Positions 17,081 to 24,460 of a stretch of 64,000 nucleotides of DNA are shown one piece after another. Location: positions 58,192-122,191 of the forward strand of contig NZ_JAIEPN010000051.1 in assembly GCF_019748365.1 (NCBI RefSeq), in the 5' to 3' direction. How positions within the stretch are numbered: the first letter of the stretch is position 1; every line of letters starts with the position of its first letter. Origin of the DNA: Novosphingobium sp. (GTDB lineage Bacteria; Pseudomonadota; Alphaproteobacteria; Sphingomonadales; Sphingomonadaceae). The notes beneath the pieces are model-generated. The model searched no databases. It was not told the DNA's origin and saw only the letters and a program-made list of their open reading frames with translations. The position numbers and the translations under genes are program-made.

Positions 17081-18271
17081 ATGAAGCTCGTCGACGTCTG
17101 CGCCTTCTACGCGCCCAAAGGTGGCGGCGTACGCACGTATGTTGATCGCAAGCTGAAGGCCGGAGCGGCCTTGGGCCACGAAGTCGTCGTCATCGCGCCG
17201 GGCGAGGAAAACCGCATCGAGGAACGCGGGCCGAACGCGCGGATCGTGTGGCTCAAGAGCACGGTGTTCCCGCTCGATTTCAACTACCGCTACTTCAGCG
17301 ACGTGCCAGCCCTCTACGAAGCGCTGGACCGCGAAGCGCCGGACATGGTCGAGGCGTCTTCGCCCTGGCGCAGCGCGAGCCTTGTCGGCGAATGGCACGG
17401 CACAGCGCCGCGCGCGCTGATCATGCATGCCGATCCGCTTTCGGCCTATGCCTACCGCTGGTTCGATGGCGTTGCCCCGCGCCCGGTGATCGACAAGGCT
17501 TTCGATCGCTACTGGCGCCACTTGCGCAAGCTCGACACGCAGTTCGACATGATCGTGAGCACGAGCCAGGGCCTTTCGGACCGGCTGACCAGAGGCGGCC
17601 TTGGCAGCGTGGTGACGAACCCGATGGGCGTCGATCCGGGCGTATTCGCCCCCGCCCACCGCGACGAACGGCTGCGCAAGGGCCTGCTCGAGCTGTGCGA
17701 GCTGCCCGAGGAGGCGACGCTGCTGATAGGCGTGGGCCGCTTCGCCCCGGAGAAGCGCTGGCCGATGCTGGTCGATGCGGTGACCGCCGCCGGCACGCGC
17801 CGCCCCGTGGGCATGGTGCTGGCAGGCCAGGGCCGCGATCTCAAGGCCATCGAGAAGCGCATCGGCGGCAATCCGCATATCCGCATCCTCGAGCCGATCA
17901 CCAACCGGGCCGAACTGGCGCGCGTGATGGCGAGCGCCGATGCGCTGGTCCATGGCTGCGAGGCCGAAACCTTCTGCATGGTCGCTGCCGAGGCGCGCGC
18001 CAGCGGCCTGCCCCTCATCGCCCCCGACGAAGGCGGTGCGGCGGATCAGGCGCGGGCATCGGGCGGCTGGATCTACGAATCCGCCAATGCGTCGGCAGCA
18101 GCGGAAACCATTGTGGAATATTGCATCGCGCGCGAAAGCGGGATCGATGGTCCGCGTGCCAGCATCCCCTCACCCCGCGTGATGGATGATCACTTCGCCG
18201 AACTGTTCGCCAGCTACGAACGGCTCGTGTCCGATGCACGCCGCCAGCCGGACCCGCGCCGCGCGGCCTGA
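17081..18271 (+). CDS. glycosyltransferase family 4
   Basis: 396 aa GT-B enzyme: N-terminal FYAPKGGGVRTYVDRKL, then GVGRFAPEKRWPMLVDAV and HGCEAETFCMVAAEARASGLP (EX7E motif). It starts 8 bp after the DUF2141 stop, ending the operon that began with the deacetylase. GT4 enzymes of this shape add hexose or mannose in envelope glycans or glycolipids; the donor is not readable from sequence. Confidence 0.9.
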   Translation: MKLVDVCAFYAPKGGGVRTYVDRKLKAGAALGHEVVVIAPGEENRIEERGPNARIVWLKSTVFPLDFNYRYFSDVPALYEALDREAPDMVEASSPWRSASLVGEWHGTAPRALIMHADPLSAYAYRWFDGVAPRPVIDKAFDRYWRHLRKLDTQFDMIVSTSQGLSDRLTRGGLGSVVTNPMGVDPGVFAPAHRDERLRKGLLELCELPEEATLLIGVGRFAPEKRWPMLVDAVTAAGTRRPVGMVLAGQGRDLKAIEKRIGGNPHIRILEPITNRAELARVMASADALVHGCEAETFCMVAAEARASGLPLIAPDEGGAADQARASGGWIYESANASAAAETIVEYCIARESGIDGPRASIPSPRVMDDHFAELFASYERLVSDARRQPDPRRAA

Positions 18272-18281
18272 TCCGGCGCGC

Positions 18282-18671
18282 TCAGCCAGCCGGCTGGAGC
18301 ACTGCGGAATCGAACACCACATGTTCCTCCACCGCCATGCCATCGGCGATGCGCATGCGATCGATGCCGTTCCATGTCCGCGTTTCACCGCCGATCCGGG
18401 CGCTGGCCTGCCAGAAGATGTAAAGCAGATCGCCTGACCCCGCACAGTCGAGCGGGGTGACCGTGAAGGCTTCCATCGCGGCGAGAGTGCCGGCCATGAC
18501 ATCGATGTATTCGCGGCCCGAAAAGCTGCCGACCCCGCTGAAATGAATGACCGCGTGCGGTGCGATGAGCTCGGCGACACGGGGACCGCTGGGGGCGGCC
18601 CAGAACGACTGGAACCGGGCGTAGAAATCGGCGTGTTCGGGGGTCAGTTGGGGCATGGTTGCGGCTGTCAT
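18282..18671 (-). CDS. NTF2-like / SnoaL-type protein
   Basis: 129 aa small alpha+beta barrel: FYARFQSFWAAPSGPRVAELIAPHAVIHFSGVG (in part) and GIDRMRIADGMAVEEHVVFD follow the nuclear transport factor 2-like pattern seen in SnoaL-type cyclases and isomerases. No catalytic residue is certain. Divergent from a MarR gene across a region with two operator-like palindromes, so probably controlled by it. Confidence 0.8.
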   Translation of the reverse strand: MTAATMPQLTPEHADFYARFQSFWAAPSGPRVAELIAPHAVIHFSGVGSFSGREYIDVMAGTLAAMEAFTVTPLDCAGSGDLLYIFWQASARIGGETRTWNGIDRMRIADGMAVEEHVVFDSAVLQPAG

Positions 18672-18720
18672 GGCGATCTCCCGGGCGATTCCCGATCAGA
18701 CCGGGTCGCCATGGCAAATT

Positions 18721-18774
18721 TATGTGCGGAGCGCACTTATTGGTCAAGTTGATATTTGTGCCGAACGCACATAT
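18721..18774. promoter_or_regulatory. twin MarR-type operator palindromes
   Basis: Two similar imperfect palindromes, TATGTGCGGAGCGCACTTA at 18721 and TTTGTGCCGAACGCACATA at 18755, 34 bp apart (about three helical turns), share the halves TGTGC and GCACA/T. They fill the gap between the divergent NTF2-like and MarR genes, as expected for an autoregulating MarR repressor. Confidence 0.65.
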
Positions 18775-18783
18775 CACCCTGCG

Positions 18784-19299
18784 ATGACCGACCGGACCGC
18801 CAATCTCCTCGGCGCGCTGGGCCTTGCGGTGGCTGACCGCATTGGCGAAGCGGCGCGGCAGACCCTGAACCACGCGGGCGAAACCCCTGCGGCGCTGGTG
18901 GTCATCGGCTATGGCCTCGGGCCCTCGAACGACCAGCTGCGGCGCATCCTCGGGCTTTCGCATCCCGGCTGCGTGCGGCTGGTGGACCGCCTGGTGGCGG
19001 ACGGCCTTGTCGAGCGCCGTGAAGGACACGACCGCCGCGCCATCGCGCTGCACCTCACCCCGCAGGGAGATGCGCTGCGCGAAGCGTTGCTCAAGGAACG
19101 CCTCGCCATGATCCGTCCGGTGCTCGAGCCGCTGACGAGCGACGAGGAGCAGACGCTGGCGGCACTGCTGCACAAGCTGCTGGCCTCGCTACCCGCCACG
19201 GACCTCGAGCGCTGCACGCTGTGCCGCTTGTGCGACAATGGCGTCTGCACCGACTGTCCGATCCCGGCCGAGTTCCGCACAGCCGCACCCAAGCCTTGA
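18784..19299 (+). CDS. MarR-family regulator with Cys-rich tail
   Basis: 171 aa winged-helix regulator: helix region LRRILGLSHPGCVRLVDRLVADGLVERREGHDRRAIALHLT (wing DRRAI) is the classic MarR DNA-binding domain. The C-terminus is CTLCRLCDNGVCTDCPI, five Cys in 15 residues, which could bind a metal or sense redox state (inference). A DoxX-family gene follows 136 bp downstream. The start ATG 18784 follows the operator palindromes directly; the upstream in-frame ATG would read through them. Confidence 0.9.
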   Translation: MTDRTANLLGALGLAVADRIGEAARQTLNHAGETPAALVVIGYGLGPSNDQLRRILGLSHPGCVRLVDRLVADGLVERREGHDRRAIALHLTPQGDALREALLKERLAMIRPVLEPLTSDEEQTLAALLHKLLASLPATDLERCTLCRLCDNGVCTDCPIPAEFRTAAPKP

Positions 19300-19435
19300 G
19301 CGGCTGGCGCAGCTTTTTCACTTTATCGAACAAATGGGACGACATTATCCGGATTTTCCGGATCTACGCATGCGCCTATCCAGCTCTCAACAGACCGGAC
19401 GCCCCCGCCCGGCATGACAAGCAAAGGATCACGCC

Positions 19436-19861
19436 ATGACCACCACCACTGCCTCCGTCACCTCGGCCCCGAGTTCCGCTCCCGCCACCGGCCACGTTCT
19501 CGCCGCCGCCGGCCGCGTGCTGATCGCCGCGATCTTCATCCTCAGCGGCATCGGCAAGATCGCCAATCCGGAAGCCACCATCGGCTACATCGCCAGCGCC
19601 GGCCTGCCCTTCGCCCCGGCTGCGCTGATCGCGGCGGCGCTGATCGAGGTCGGCGGCGGTCTTGCCCTCATCGCCGGGTTTCGCACGCGCTTCGTGGCGC
19701 TGGCGCTTGCCGGCTTCAGCGTTGTCGCAGCGCTCGCCTTTCACGCCCAGTTCGCTGACCAGAACCAGTTCATCCACTTCCTGAAGAACCTCGCCATGGC
19801 CGGCGGCCTGCTGCAGGTCGCAGCTTTCGGCTCGGGCCGGATCGGCCTCGACAAGCGCTGA
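19436..19861 (+). CDS. DoxX-family membrane protein
   Basis: 141 aa with four predicted membrane helices: VLAAAGRVLIAAIFILSGIGKI (DoxX signature SGIGKI), ALIAAALIEVGGGLALIAG, RFVALALAGFSVVAALAFHA and NLAMAGGLLQVAAFG. DoxX proteins are small inner-membrane oxidoreductase-associated proteins. The MarR gene upstream may control it (inference). A bidirectional terminator follows. Confidence 0.9.
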   Translation: MTTTTASVTSAPSSAPATGHVLAAAGRVLIAAIFILSGIGKIANPEATIGYIASAGLPFAPAALIAAALIEVGGGLALIAGFRTRFVALALAGFSVVAALAFHAQFADQNQFIHFLKNLAMAGGLLQVAAFGSGRIGLDKR

Positions 19862-19885
19862 TCGCGCCTGCTGCCCGAACGAAAA

Positions 19886-19913
19886 ACGGCGGCCGGATCG
19901 CTCCGGCCGCCGT
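19886..19913. terminator. bidirectional terminator between DoxX gene and TonB receptor gene
   Basis: An 11-bp perfect stem (ACGGCGGCCGG / CCGGCCGCCGT) with a 6-nt loop, flanked by AAAAA on the left and TCATTT on the right, between converging genes. Confidence 0.85.
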
Positions 19914-19939
19914 CATTTCGTGTGCGGTGCGCGCTGCGA

Positions 19940-22531
19940 TCAGAACTTGATCGAAGCGTCGAAACCGAAGGTGCGCGGCATATTGAAGTTGCCGTAGTCG
20001 CCCAGCACGCTGCCGTTGTTGCCGATCACGACAACGTTCCGGCCCTGCGCATCGTTGGTCTGGACAGCGGGAAGGCTGTTCGACGGATCGCGGCGGTAGA
20101 CGAACTGGTAGTTGAACAGGTTGCGGCTCCACAGCCCGATGTTGAGCTTGTTGGAACCACCGCCGAGGTTGATGTCCATCACCGAGAGGCGGGCGTTGAC
20201 GATGAAGCTCGAGTCAGCCTTGGTTGCAAACTGGTCGAAGCTCTGCGTTGCCTGCGCGTAGTTGGCATCGACGTGGAACTTGGGGCGGGCCCCGCCAAGG
20301 ATTTCAGGCAGTTCGTAATCGATCGACGCGCTCGCAGCGTTGCGCGGCGTGTAGACGATGTAGAACTTCTGATTGACGGTGGTGCTGAACAGTGCGGTGC
20401 CCGCGCTGTTGAACTGCGTGTACGTTACCGGCACCAGCGGAATGTCGGTGTAGGTATAGGCATACGAGAGGTTCATGGTCAGGCGGCTGACCGGCTTCAC
20501 CGTGAGGTCCGCTTCGATGCCGCGGATCTTGGTGGTACCCGGGGCGTTGAACGTCACGAGGTTGTTGAAGTTGCCGGTCGCGGTCGGCTGGATCGTCGAA
20601 AGGTCGACCTGGCTGCCGGTGCGGTCCATGATGTAACCCGCGAGGTTGAGGCGGGCACGACGGCCGAACAGGTCAGCCTTCACACCGATTTCGTAGCTCT
20701 TGACGTCTTCCGGGTTGAACGCGCGGTAGTCCGAGGTGCGCGAGCTGGCACCGCCGGCACGATAGCCGGTCGCGTACTTGGCATAGGCATGGACATCGTT
20801 GTTGAAATCGTAGGCAACGGTGACCAGCGGGTTGAACCGGCGCCACTTCCGGTCGAGCGGCTGGTAGCCGTTCTGCGCGGCGATCGTCGGGTTGGCCCGA
20901 TAGTCGACGTTGCGCGACCAGGTCAGCTGGCCCTGCTTCTCATCCCAAGTGTAGCGTCCGCCCACCGTGATGTGGAGCTGCTCGTTCGCATTCCAGGTGG
21001 CCTGACCGAACACCGCATAGCTCTTGGAATTGACCTGCGAGGCGCGATCGATCGGGCAACCGTTCACAGCCTGACCGACAAACTCCGGCGTATCGGCGGT
21101 GCAGAACACGTTGGGCACGTAAGTGGCCTGCGTCGGCGTGTTGTAGATCACGCGCATCGAGTTCGGCGTGGCGGCCGTGTCGCTCACGTGTTCGTTGAAA
21201 TAGAACAGCCCGGCGACGTAATCGACGGAGCCGATCGTGCCGACAGCCTGGATTTCCTGGCTGAACTGGCGCTGACGCAAGTCGGCAAGGCTGTAGCGGC
21301 TGAACGTGCAGTTCGACGGGCCGTTCGCAGTGCACTCGGGACGGTAGTTGACGACCGGCACACGGTGCGCGCCGCCCGAGTTGTCCCACTGCTGCACGTC
21401 GACACCGCGCCATGCGGTGATCGAGCGGAGCTCGACTTCGGGCGAGATCTTCCACTTCAGGACGTTGGTGAAGCCATGCGTCTCGTCGAAGCTGCGGCGC
21501 TGCGGCACGCCAATGTCGGCCTCGCGCATCAGGGTGTCGCCGTTCACCACGACGCCGGGGAGCAGCGGACGAATGGTGCCCTGCGTGCCGACAAATGCGG
21601 TGCCGGGGGTGATGCAGGTGCTGCCGGCGGGGATCGCCAGCGGTGCGCTGTTCGAACCGCCACTGAGGCAGTTCTCAGGGTTGTAGTTGAGCAGCTGGCT
21701 GTAGAACGGCGTGTTCTCGTCGCGCGCGACGTCATAGGTGAAGTCGTTGGTCACGCCGTCAACCGGCTTCCAGCGCACAGCGGCACGGAAGCCCTTGCGA
21801 TCGAACAGGCCCCAGCCTTCCTCGCCGCGGAGCGGATTCTTGGTCACCGGATCCTGGTGCTGGTAGACACCGTCGAGCTTGATCGAGAAACCCTTGAACT
21901 CGGGCAGGTTGAGGTGGATCGCTCCGCTGCGCGAACCGATGTTGCCAACGCTGCCATCGATGCTGCCGCCGAATTCGCCGGTGGGTGCCTTCGAGACGAG
22001 CGAGAGCGCGCCGCCTTCGGTGTTGCGGCCAAACAGCGTGCCCTGCGGGCCCTTGAGCACTTCAACGCGCTCGATGTCGAACAGGCCGGTGTTGAGGCCG
22101 TGCTGGCGGCCGAGGTAGACGCCGTCGATGTAGATGCCGACGCCCTGTTCGCGGGCGGGCTGGTTGGCATCGAGCGGCACGATGCCGCGAATGCCAATGG
22201 TCAGCGCCGACTGGCGCGCTTCGAAGGTCGCGACGCGGAGGCTTGGTACGCCGCCGTCAGCGAGGTCGAGCAGGCTCTGCACGCGGCGCTCGCGGATGGT
22301 TTCGGCATTGACCACCGAGATGGAGATCGGGGTCTTCTGCAGGTTGGTCTCGCGCTTGGTCGCGGTGACGACGATTTCCTCGATCGGCACGCCGTCCGGC
22401 AAGCCTGCGGCGGGCGCAGGCGCGGCTTCGGCCTGCTCATCGACTGCGGCGGCGAAGGCGGGGGTCGCCGCGAACGCGACGAGGCACACGCCGGCCAGCA
22501 GGCCGGTGCGCAGCGAGTTTGCGAGTTTCAT
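19940..22531 (-). CDS. TonB-dependent outer-membrane receptor
   Basis: 863 aa. Sec signal (LLAGVCLVAFAATPAFAA), TonB box region EEIVVTATKRETNLQ, plug domain with IGIRGI, GVGIYIDGVYLG and VEVLKGPQGTLFGRN, a 22-stranded barrel, and a terminal aromatic residue (FGFDASIKF). It imports a scarce nutrient across the outer membrane with TonB/ExbBD energy. No substrate can be assigned from sequence; it belongs to the large sphingomonad group of CirA/FecA-like receptors. A Pho-box-like direct repeat 53-74 bp before the start suggests induction by phosphate limitation. Confidence 0.95.
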   Translation of the reverse strand: MKLANSLRTGLLAGVCLVAFAATPAFAAAVDEQAEAAPAPAAGLPDGVPIEEIVVTATKRETNLQKTPISISVVNAETIRERRVQSLLDLADGGVPSLRVATFEARQSALTIGIRGIVPLDANQPAREQGVGIYIDGVYLGRQHGLNTGLFDIERVEVLKGPQGTLFGRNTEGGALSLVSKAPTGEFGGSIDGSVGNIGSRSGAIHLNLPEFKGFSIKLDGVYQHQDPVTKNPLRGEEGWGLFDRKGFRAAVRWKPVDGVTNDFTYDVARDENTPFYSQLLNYNPENCLSGGSNSAPLAIPAGSTCITPGTAFVGTQGTIRPLLPGVVVNGDTLMREADIGVPQRRSFDETHGFTNVLKWKISPEVELRSITAWRGVDVQQWDNSGGAHRVPVVNYRPECTANGPSNCTFSRYSLADLRQRQFSQEIQAVGTIGSVDYVAGLFYFNEHVSDTAATPNSMRVIYNTPTQATYVPNVFCTADTPEFVGQAVNGCPIDRASQVNSKSYAVFGQATWNANEQLHITVGGRYTWDEKQGQLTWSRNVDYRANPTIAAQNGYQPLDRKWRRFNPLVTVAYDFNNDVHAYAKYATGYRAGGASSRTSDYRAFNPEDVKSYEIGVKADLFGRRARLNLAGYIMDRTGSQVDLSTIQPTATGNFNNLVTFNAPGTTKIRGIEADLTVKPVSRLTMNLSYAYTYTDIPLVPVTYTQFNSAGTALFSTTVNQKFYIVYTPRNAASASIDYELPEILGGARPKFHVDANYAQATQSFDQFATKADSSFIVNARLSVMDINLGGGSNKLNIGLWSRNLFNYQFVYRRDPSNSLPAVQTNDAQGRNVVVIGNNGSVLGDYGNFNMPRTFGFDASIKF

Positions 22532-22583
22532 AGATAACCTCAGTTAGGGAGAGTGCGTCTCTGCTGAGGGGGCTCTAGTCGGG

Positions 22584-22605
22584 TTTCGTGACAGTTTTCT
22601 GACAG
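22584..22605 (-). promoter_or_regulatory. Pho box (PhoB-binding direct repeat)
   Basis: On the minus strand CTGTCAGAAAA CTGTCACGAAA gives two 11-bp repeats matching the alphaproteobacterial PhoB box (CTGTCA-N5). It is correctly placed ahead of the TonB receptor gene; GAGG lies 8 nt before the start codon. Confidence 0.7.
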
Positions 22606-22953
22606 ACTGCCACATTTTGTCATTCAAGAATGGCGGATTTCCGTGGTTTGCAACGTACTGTTGCGTGAAATCCACCACATTATTAAATCACTGCAACATT
22701 TTCAGATCGCCGATCCAGTCAGGTTCGGTTCAGATTGGGCATCTAAAGTAGGTATTACCTCCTAGCGGACGTTAATTTTACCTCCACGCAGGTAGAAGCG
22801 CAGGGCGAGGCCGGTCGAGTCCGTATCTTAACGGTCAGTGGCACGTGAGCCACGCTTCGTCGCAACAGCAAGGCCATGGGGGTTGGATCATCAACCTTTG
22901 CGTGGCCTTAGTCATGCCCGGGATCGCCAACGCGTTCGGGGTTTGCTGGGACA
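22606..22953. other. intergenic region, AT-richer, divergent promoters
   Basis: About 350 bp between the Pho box and the L,D-transpeptidase gene. It is clearly more AT-rich than its surroundings (ATTATTAAATCACTGC, TTAATTTTACCTCC). No coding frame is convincing; an 82-codon frame at 22845 overlaps the transpeptidase start and shows no family. Confidence 0.5.
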
Positions 22954-23646
22954 ATGATTATCAACCGGCGCCATTTTCTTGGCGCCCTTGCCGGAACCGC
23001 TGCATCGCTTGCCTTACCGCGCGAGGGCTCGCAGGCGCAGGAAGCCGAACTGCCGGGTGGCACGTTCTGGGGCACCTTGCCTGTGCCCGATGAGATCGCA
23101 CCGGTCGTCCAGGGTGAACCCGTCACCATCGCGCGCTCGGGCATTCTGCCGCTCATCCCGCGCGCACTGGCCGCGCTGGACCAGCACGGCGCGGCGATCT
23201 CGGTGCGCGACCGGATCGGCATCGTCGATTTTTCGCAGCCTTCACGGCAGGCGCGCTTCCATATCGTCGACCTTGTCGGCGGCACGGTTTCCACGCCGCT
23301 GCTCGTCGCGCATGGCCGGGGGTCGGACCCGGCGAATCGCGGCATTGCCGAACACTTCTCGAATCTGATGGACTCCGAAGCCTCCTCGCGCGGCAGCTAT
23401 GTCACGGGCGAGCTTTACTATGGCAAGCATGGCCGCTCGCGGCGGCTGGTCGGGCTCGATCCGGATAACGACCGGGCGCTGCAGCGCGGCATCGTGATCC
23501 ATGCGGCAAGCTATGTGTCACCCGCCGTCGTCGCCGCGCAGGGCCGCGTCGGCCGCAGCCAGGGCTGCTTCGCGGTGAACCCGCGCGAGATCAACCAGGT
23601 GCTTGAATCGCTCGGCGCTGGCCGCCTGCTCTTTGCGGCGACCTAG
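22954..23646 (+). CDS. L,D-transpeptidase (YkuD_2-type) family protein
   Basis: 230 aa. Twin-arginine-like exported N-terminus (NRRHFLGALAGTAASLAL). The murein L,D-transpeptidase catalytic-domain family is recognised by VDLVGGTVSTPLLVAHGRGSD, HFSNLMDSEASSRGSYVTGE and the active-site segment VIHAASY (His183) to GRSQGCFAV (Cys205). It probably crosslinks or modifies peptidoglycan in the periplasm. Its TAG stop shares its last two bases with the left end of a 269-bp repeat element. Confidence 0.9.
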   Translation: MIINRRHFLGALAGTAASLALPREGSQAQEAELPGGTFWGTLPVPDEIAPVVQGEPVTIARSGILPLIPRALAALDQHGAAISVRDRIGIVDFSQPSRQARFHIVDLVGGTVSTPLLVAHGRGSDPANRGIAEHFSNLMDSEASSRGSYVTGELYYGKHGRSRRLVGLDPDNDRALQRGIVIHAASYVSPAVVAAQGRVGRSQGCFAVNPREINQVLESLGAGRLLFAAT

Positions 23647-23913
23647 AGCCTGTCCTGATGAGGTGGAGGCATCGTCATCGCGTCAGGAAGCTTCTCGGCA
23701 AGGAGCGCCGCGCAGTGCGGGCTGGTAGCCCGTGCCAGCGGCGCGACGCTGTCCGAGAGGCTTCCTGACGCGACCCCGAAGGGGCGGGCCGCTTTTGGCC
23801 CATCGCAGCGTTGATCGTCAGTCACTATAGGCCAGCATAGCTCCCTCCTCTCGCCTCGCGCTGGGCCAAAATCGGCTCCGTGCCGATGCCTCCACCTCAT
23901 CAGGACAGGCTCT
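23645..23913. repeat. 269-bp arm-variable palindromic element, copy 1
   Basis: Terminal inverted arms of 30 bp (23645-23674 and 23884-23913) are perfectly complementary. Inside are two further long stems: 23678-23698 with 23753-23773 (21 bp, one T/G wobble) and 23788-23802 with 23862-23876 (15 bp, one mismatch), so either strand could fold into a three-way junction. Copy 2 at 49965-50233 has the same length and a 200-bp core differing at 7 sites, in opposite orientation, but different arms. It lies between convergent genes: the left end overlaps the transpeptidase TAG stop, and the right arm supplies the last codons and TGA of the MaoC gene. No transposase is encoded. No clear target duplication is seen. 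Confidence 0.95.
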
Positions 23914-24364
23914 GAGCCGGCTTCTTCTGCAACAGCGCCATCCTGAGGCACCGGCAGACGACTTCGTCCCGCTGGTTGAGCGCCTCGTGCGCAAAGGTCA
24001 CGATCCCCGCATCGGGGCGCGACTTGCTCGCGCGCAGTTCCACCACTTCACTGGTCGCGCGCAGGGTATCGCCGAGGAATACGGGCGCGGGCATCACCAG
24101 CTTGTCATAGCCCAGATTGGCAACCAGCGTGCCGACGGTGGTATCGCCCACCGAAAGCCCCACCATCAGCGCAAACGTGAAAGTGCCGTTCACAAGGATC
24201 TGGCCAAACTCGCTCGCCCGCGCGGCTTCGGCATCGATATGCAGCGGCTGCGGGTTGTGCGTCATCACCGAGAACAGCAGGTTGTCCGTCTCGGTCACCG
24301 TCCGCCGGATCTCGTGCGCGATCCTGTCGCCCACCTGCCATTCATCGAAGTAGCGCCCTGCCAT
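23900..24364 (-). CDS. MaoC-family dehydratase
   Basis: About 154 aa hot-dog fold protein with the MaoC hydratase pattern: [11 protein letters not shown] at the start, [20 protein letters not shown] (catalytic Asp/His segment, typical N-P-x-H-x-D) and [14 protein letters not shown]. It probably hydrates an enoyl-CoA. Last gene of the liu operon, where a classical liuC hydratase is absent, so a role in leucine/isovalerate breakdown is possible (inference). I choose ATG 24364 (AAGGGA 9 nt upstream); TTG 24388 and ATG 24382 are alternatives. The final Ser-Leu-Ser and the stop are encoded by the 269-bp repeat's arm. Confidence 0.88.
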   Translation of the reverse strand: MAGRYFDEWQVGDRIAHEIRRTVTETDNLLFSVMTHNPQPLHIDAEAARASEFGQILVNGTFTFALMVGLSVGDTTVGTLVANLGYDKLVMPAPVFLGDTLRATSEVVELRASKSRPDAGIVTFAHEALNQRDEVVCRCLRMALLQKKPAQSLS

Positions 24365-24389
24365 TCTATCCAATCCCTTCATCCCCAAA

Positions 24390-24453
24390 CCGTTCTTGTC
24401 GAGCGAAGTCGAGACACAGTGCGCGGTGTCTCGACTTCGCTCGACACGAACGG
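24390..24453. repeat. 28-bp inverted repeat with GTCGAGCGAAGTCGAGACAC arm
   Basis: Arms 24390-24417 and 24426-24453 match with one substitution, 20 bp of them perfectly, around an 8-nt loop. The sequence is a type of short interspersed repeat common in sphingomonad genomes (from memory, not searched). It sits in the gap between liuD and the MaoC gene and could act as a stem-loop in the operon mRNA. Confidence 0.9.
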
Positions 24454-24460
24454 ATGTGGC

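Noticed and set aside
19922..22537. 871-codon open frame on the plus strand
   Set aside because: Antisense to the TonB receptor, which has full family motifs.
22845..23093. 82-codon frame upstream of the L,D-transpeptidase
   Set aside because: Overlaps the signal peptide region of the transpeptidase in another frame and has no family.
23645..23913. Idea that the repeat is a transposon remnant with transposase
   Set aside because: No coding frame inside; arms differ between copies, unlike transposase-recognised ends.
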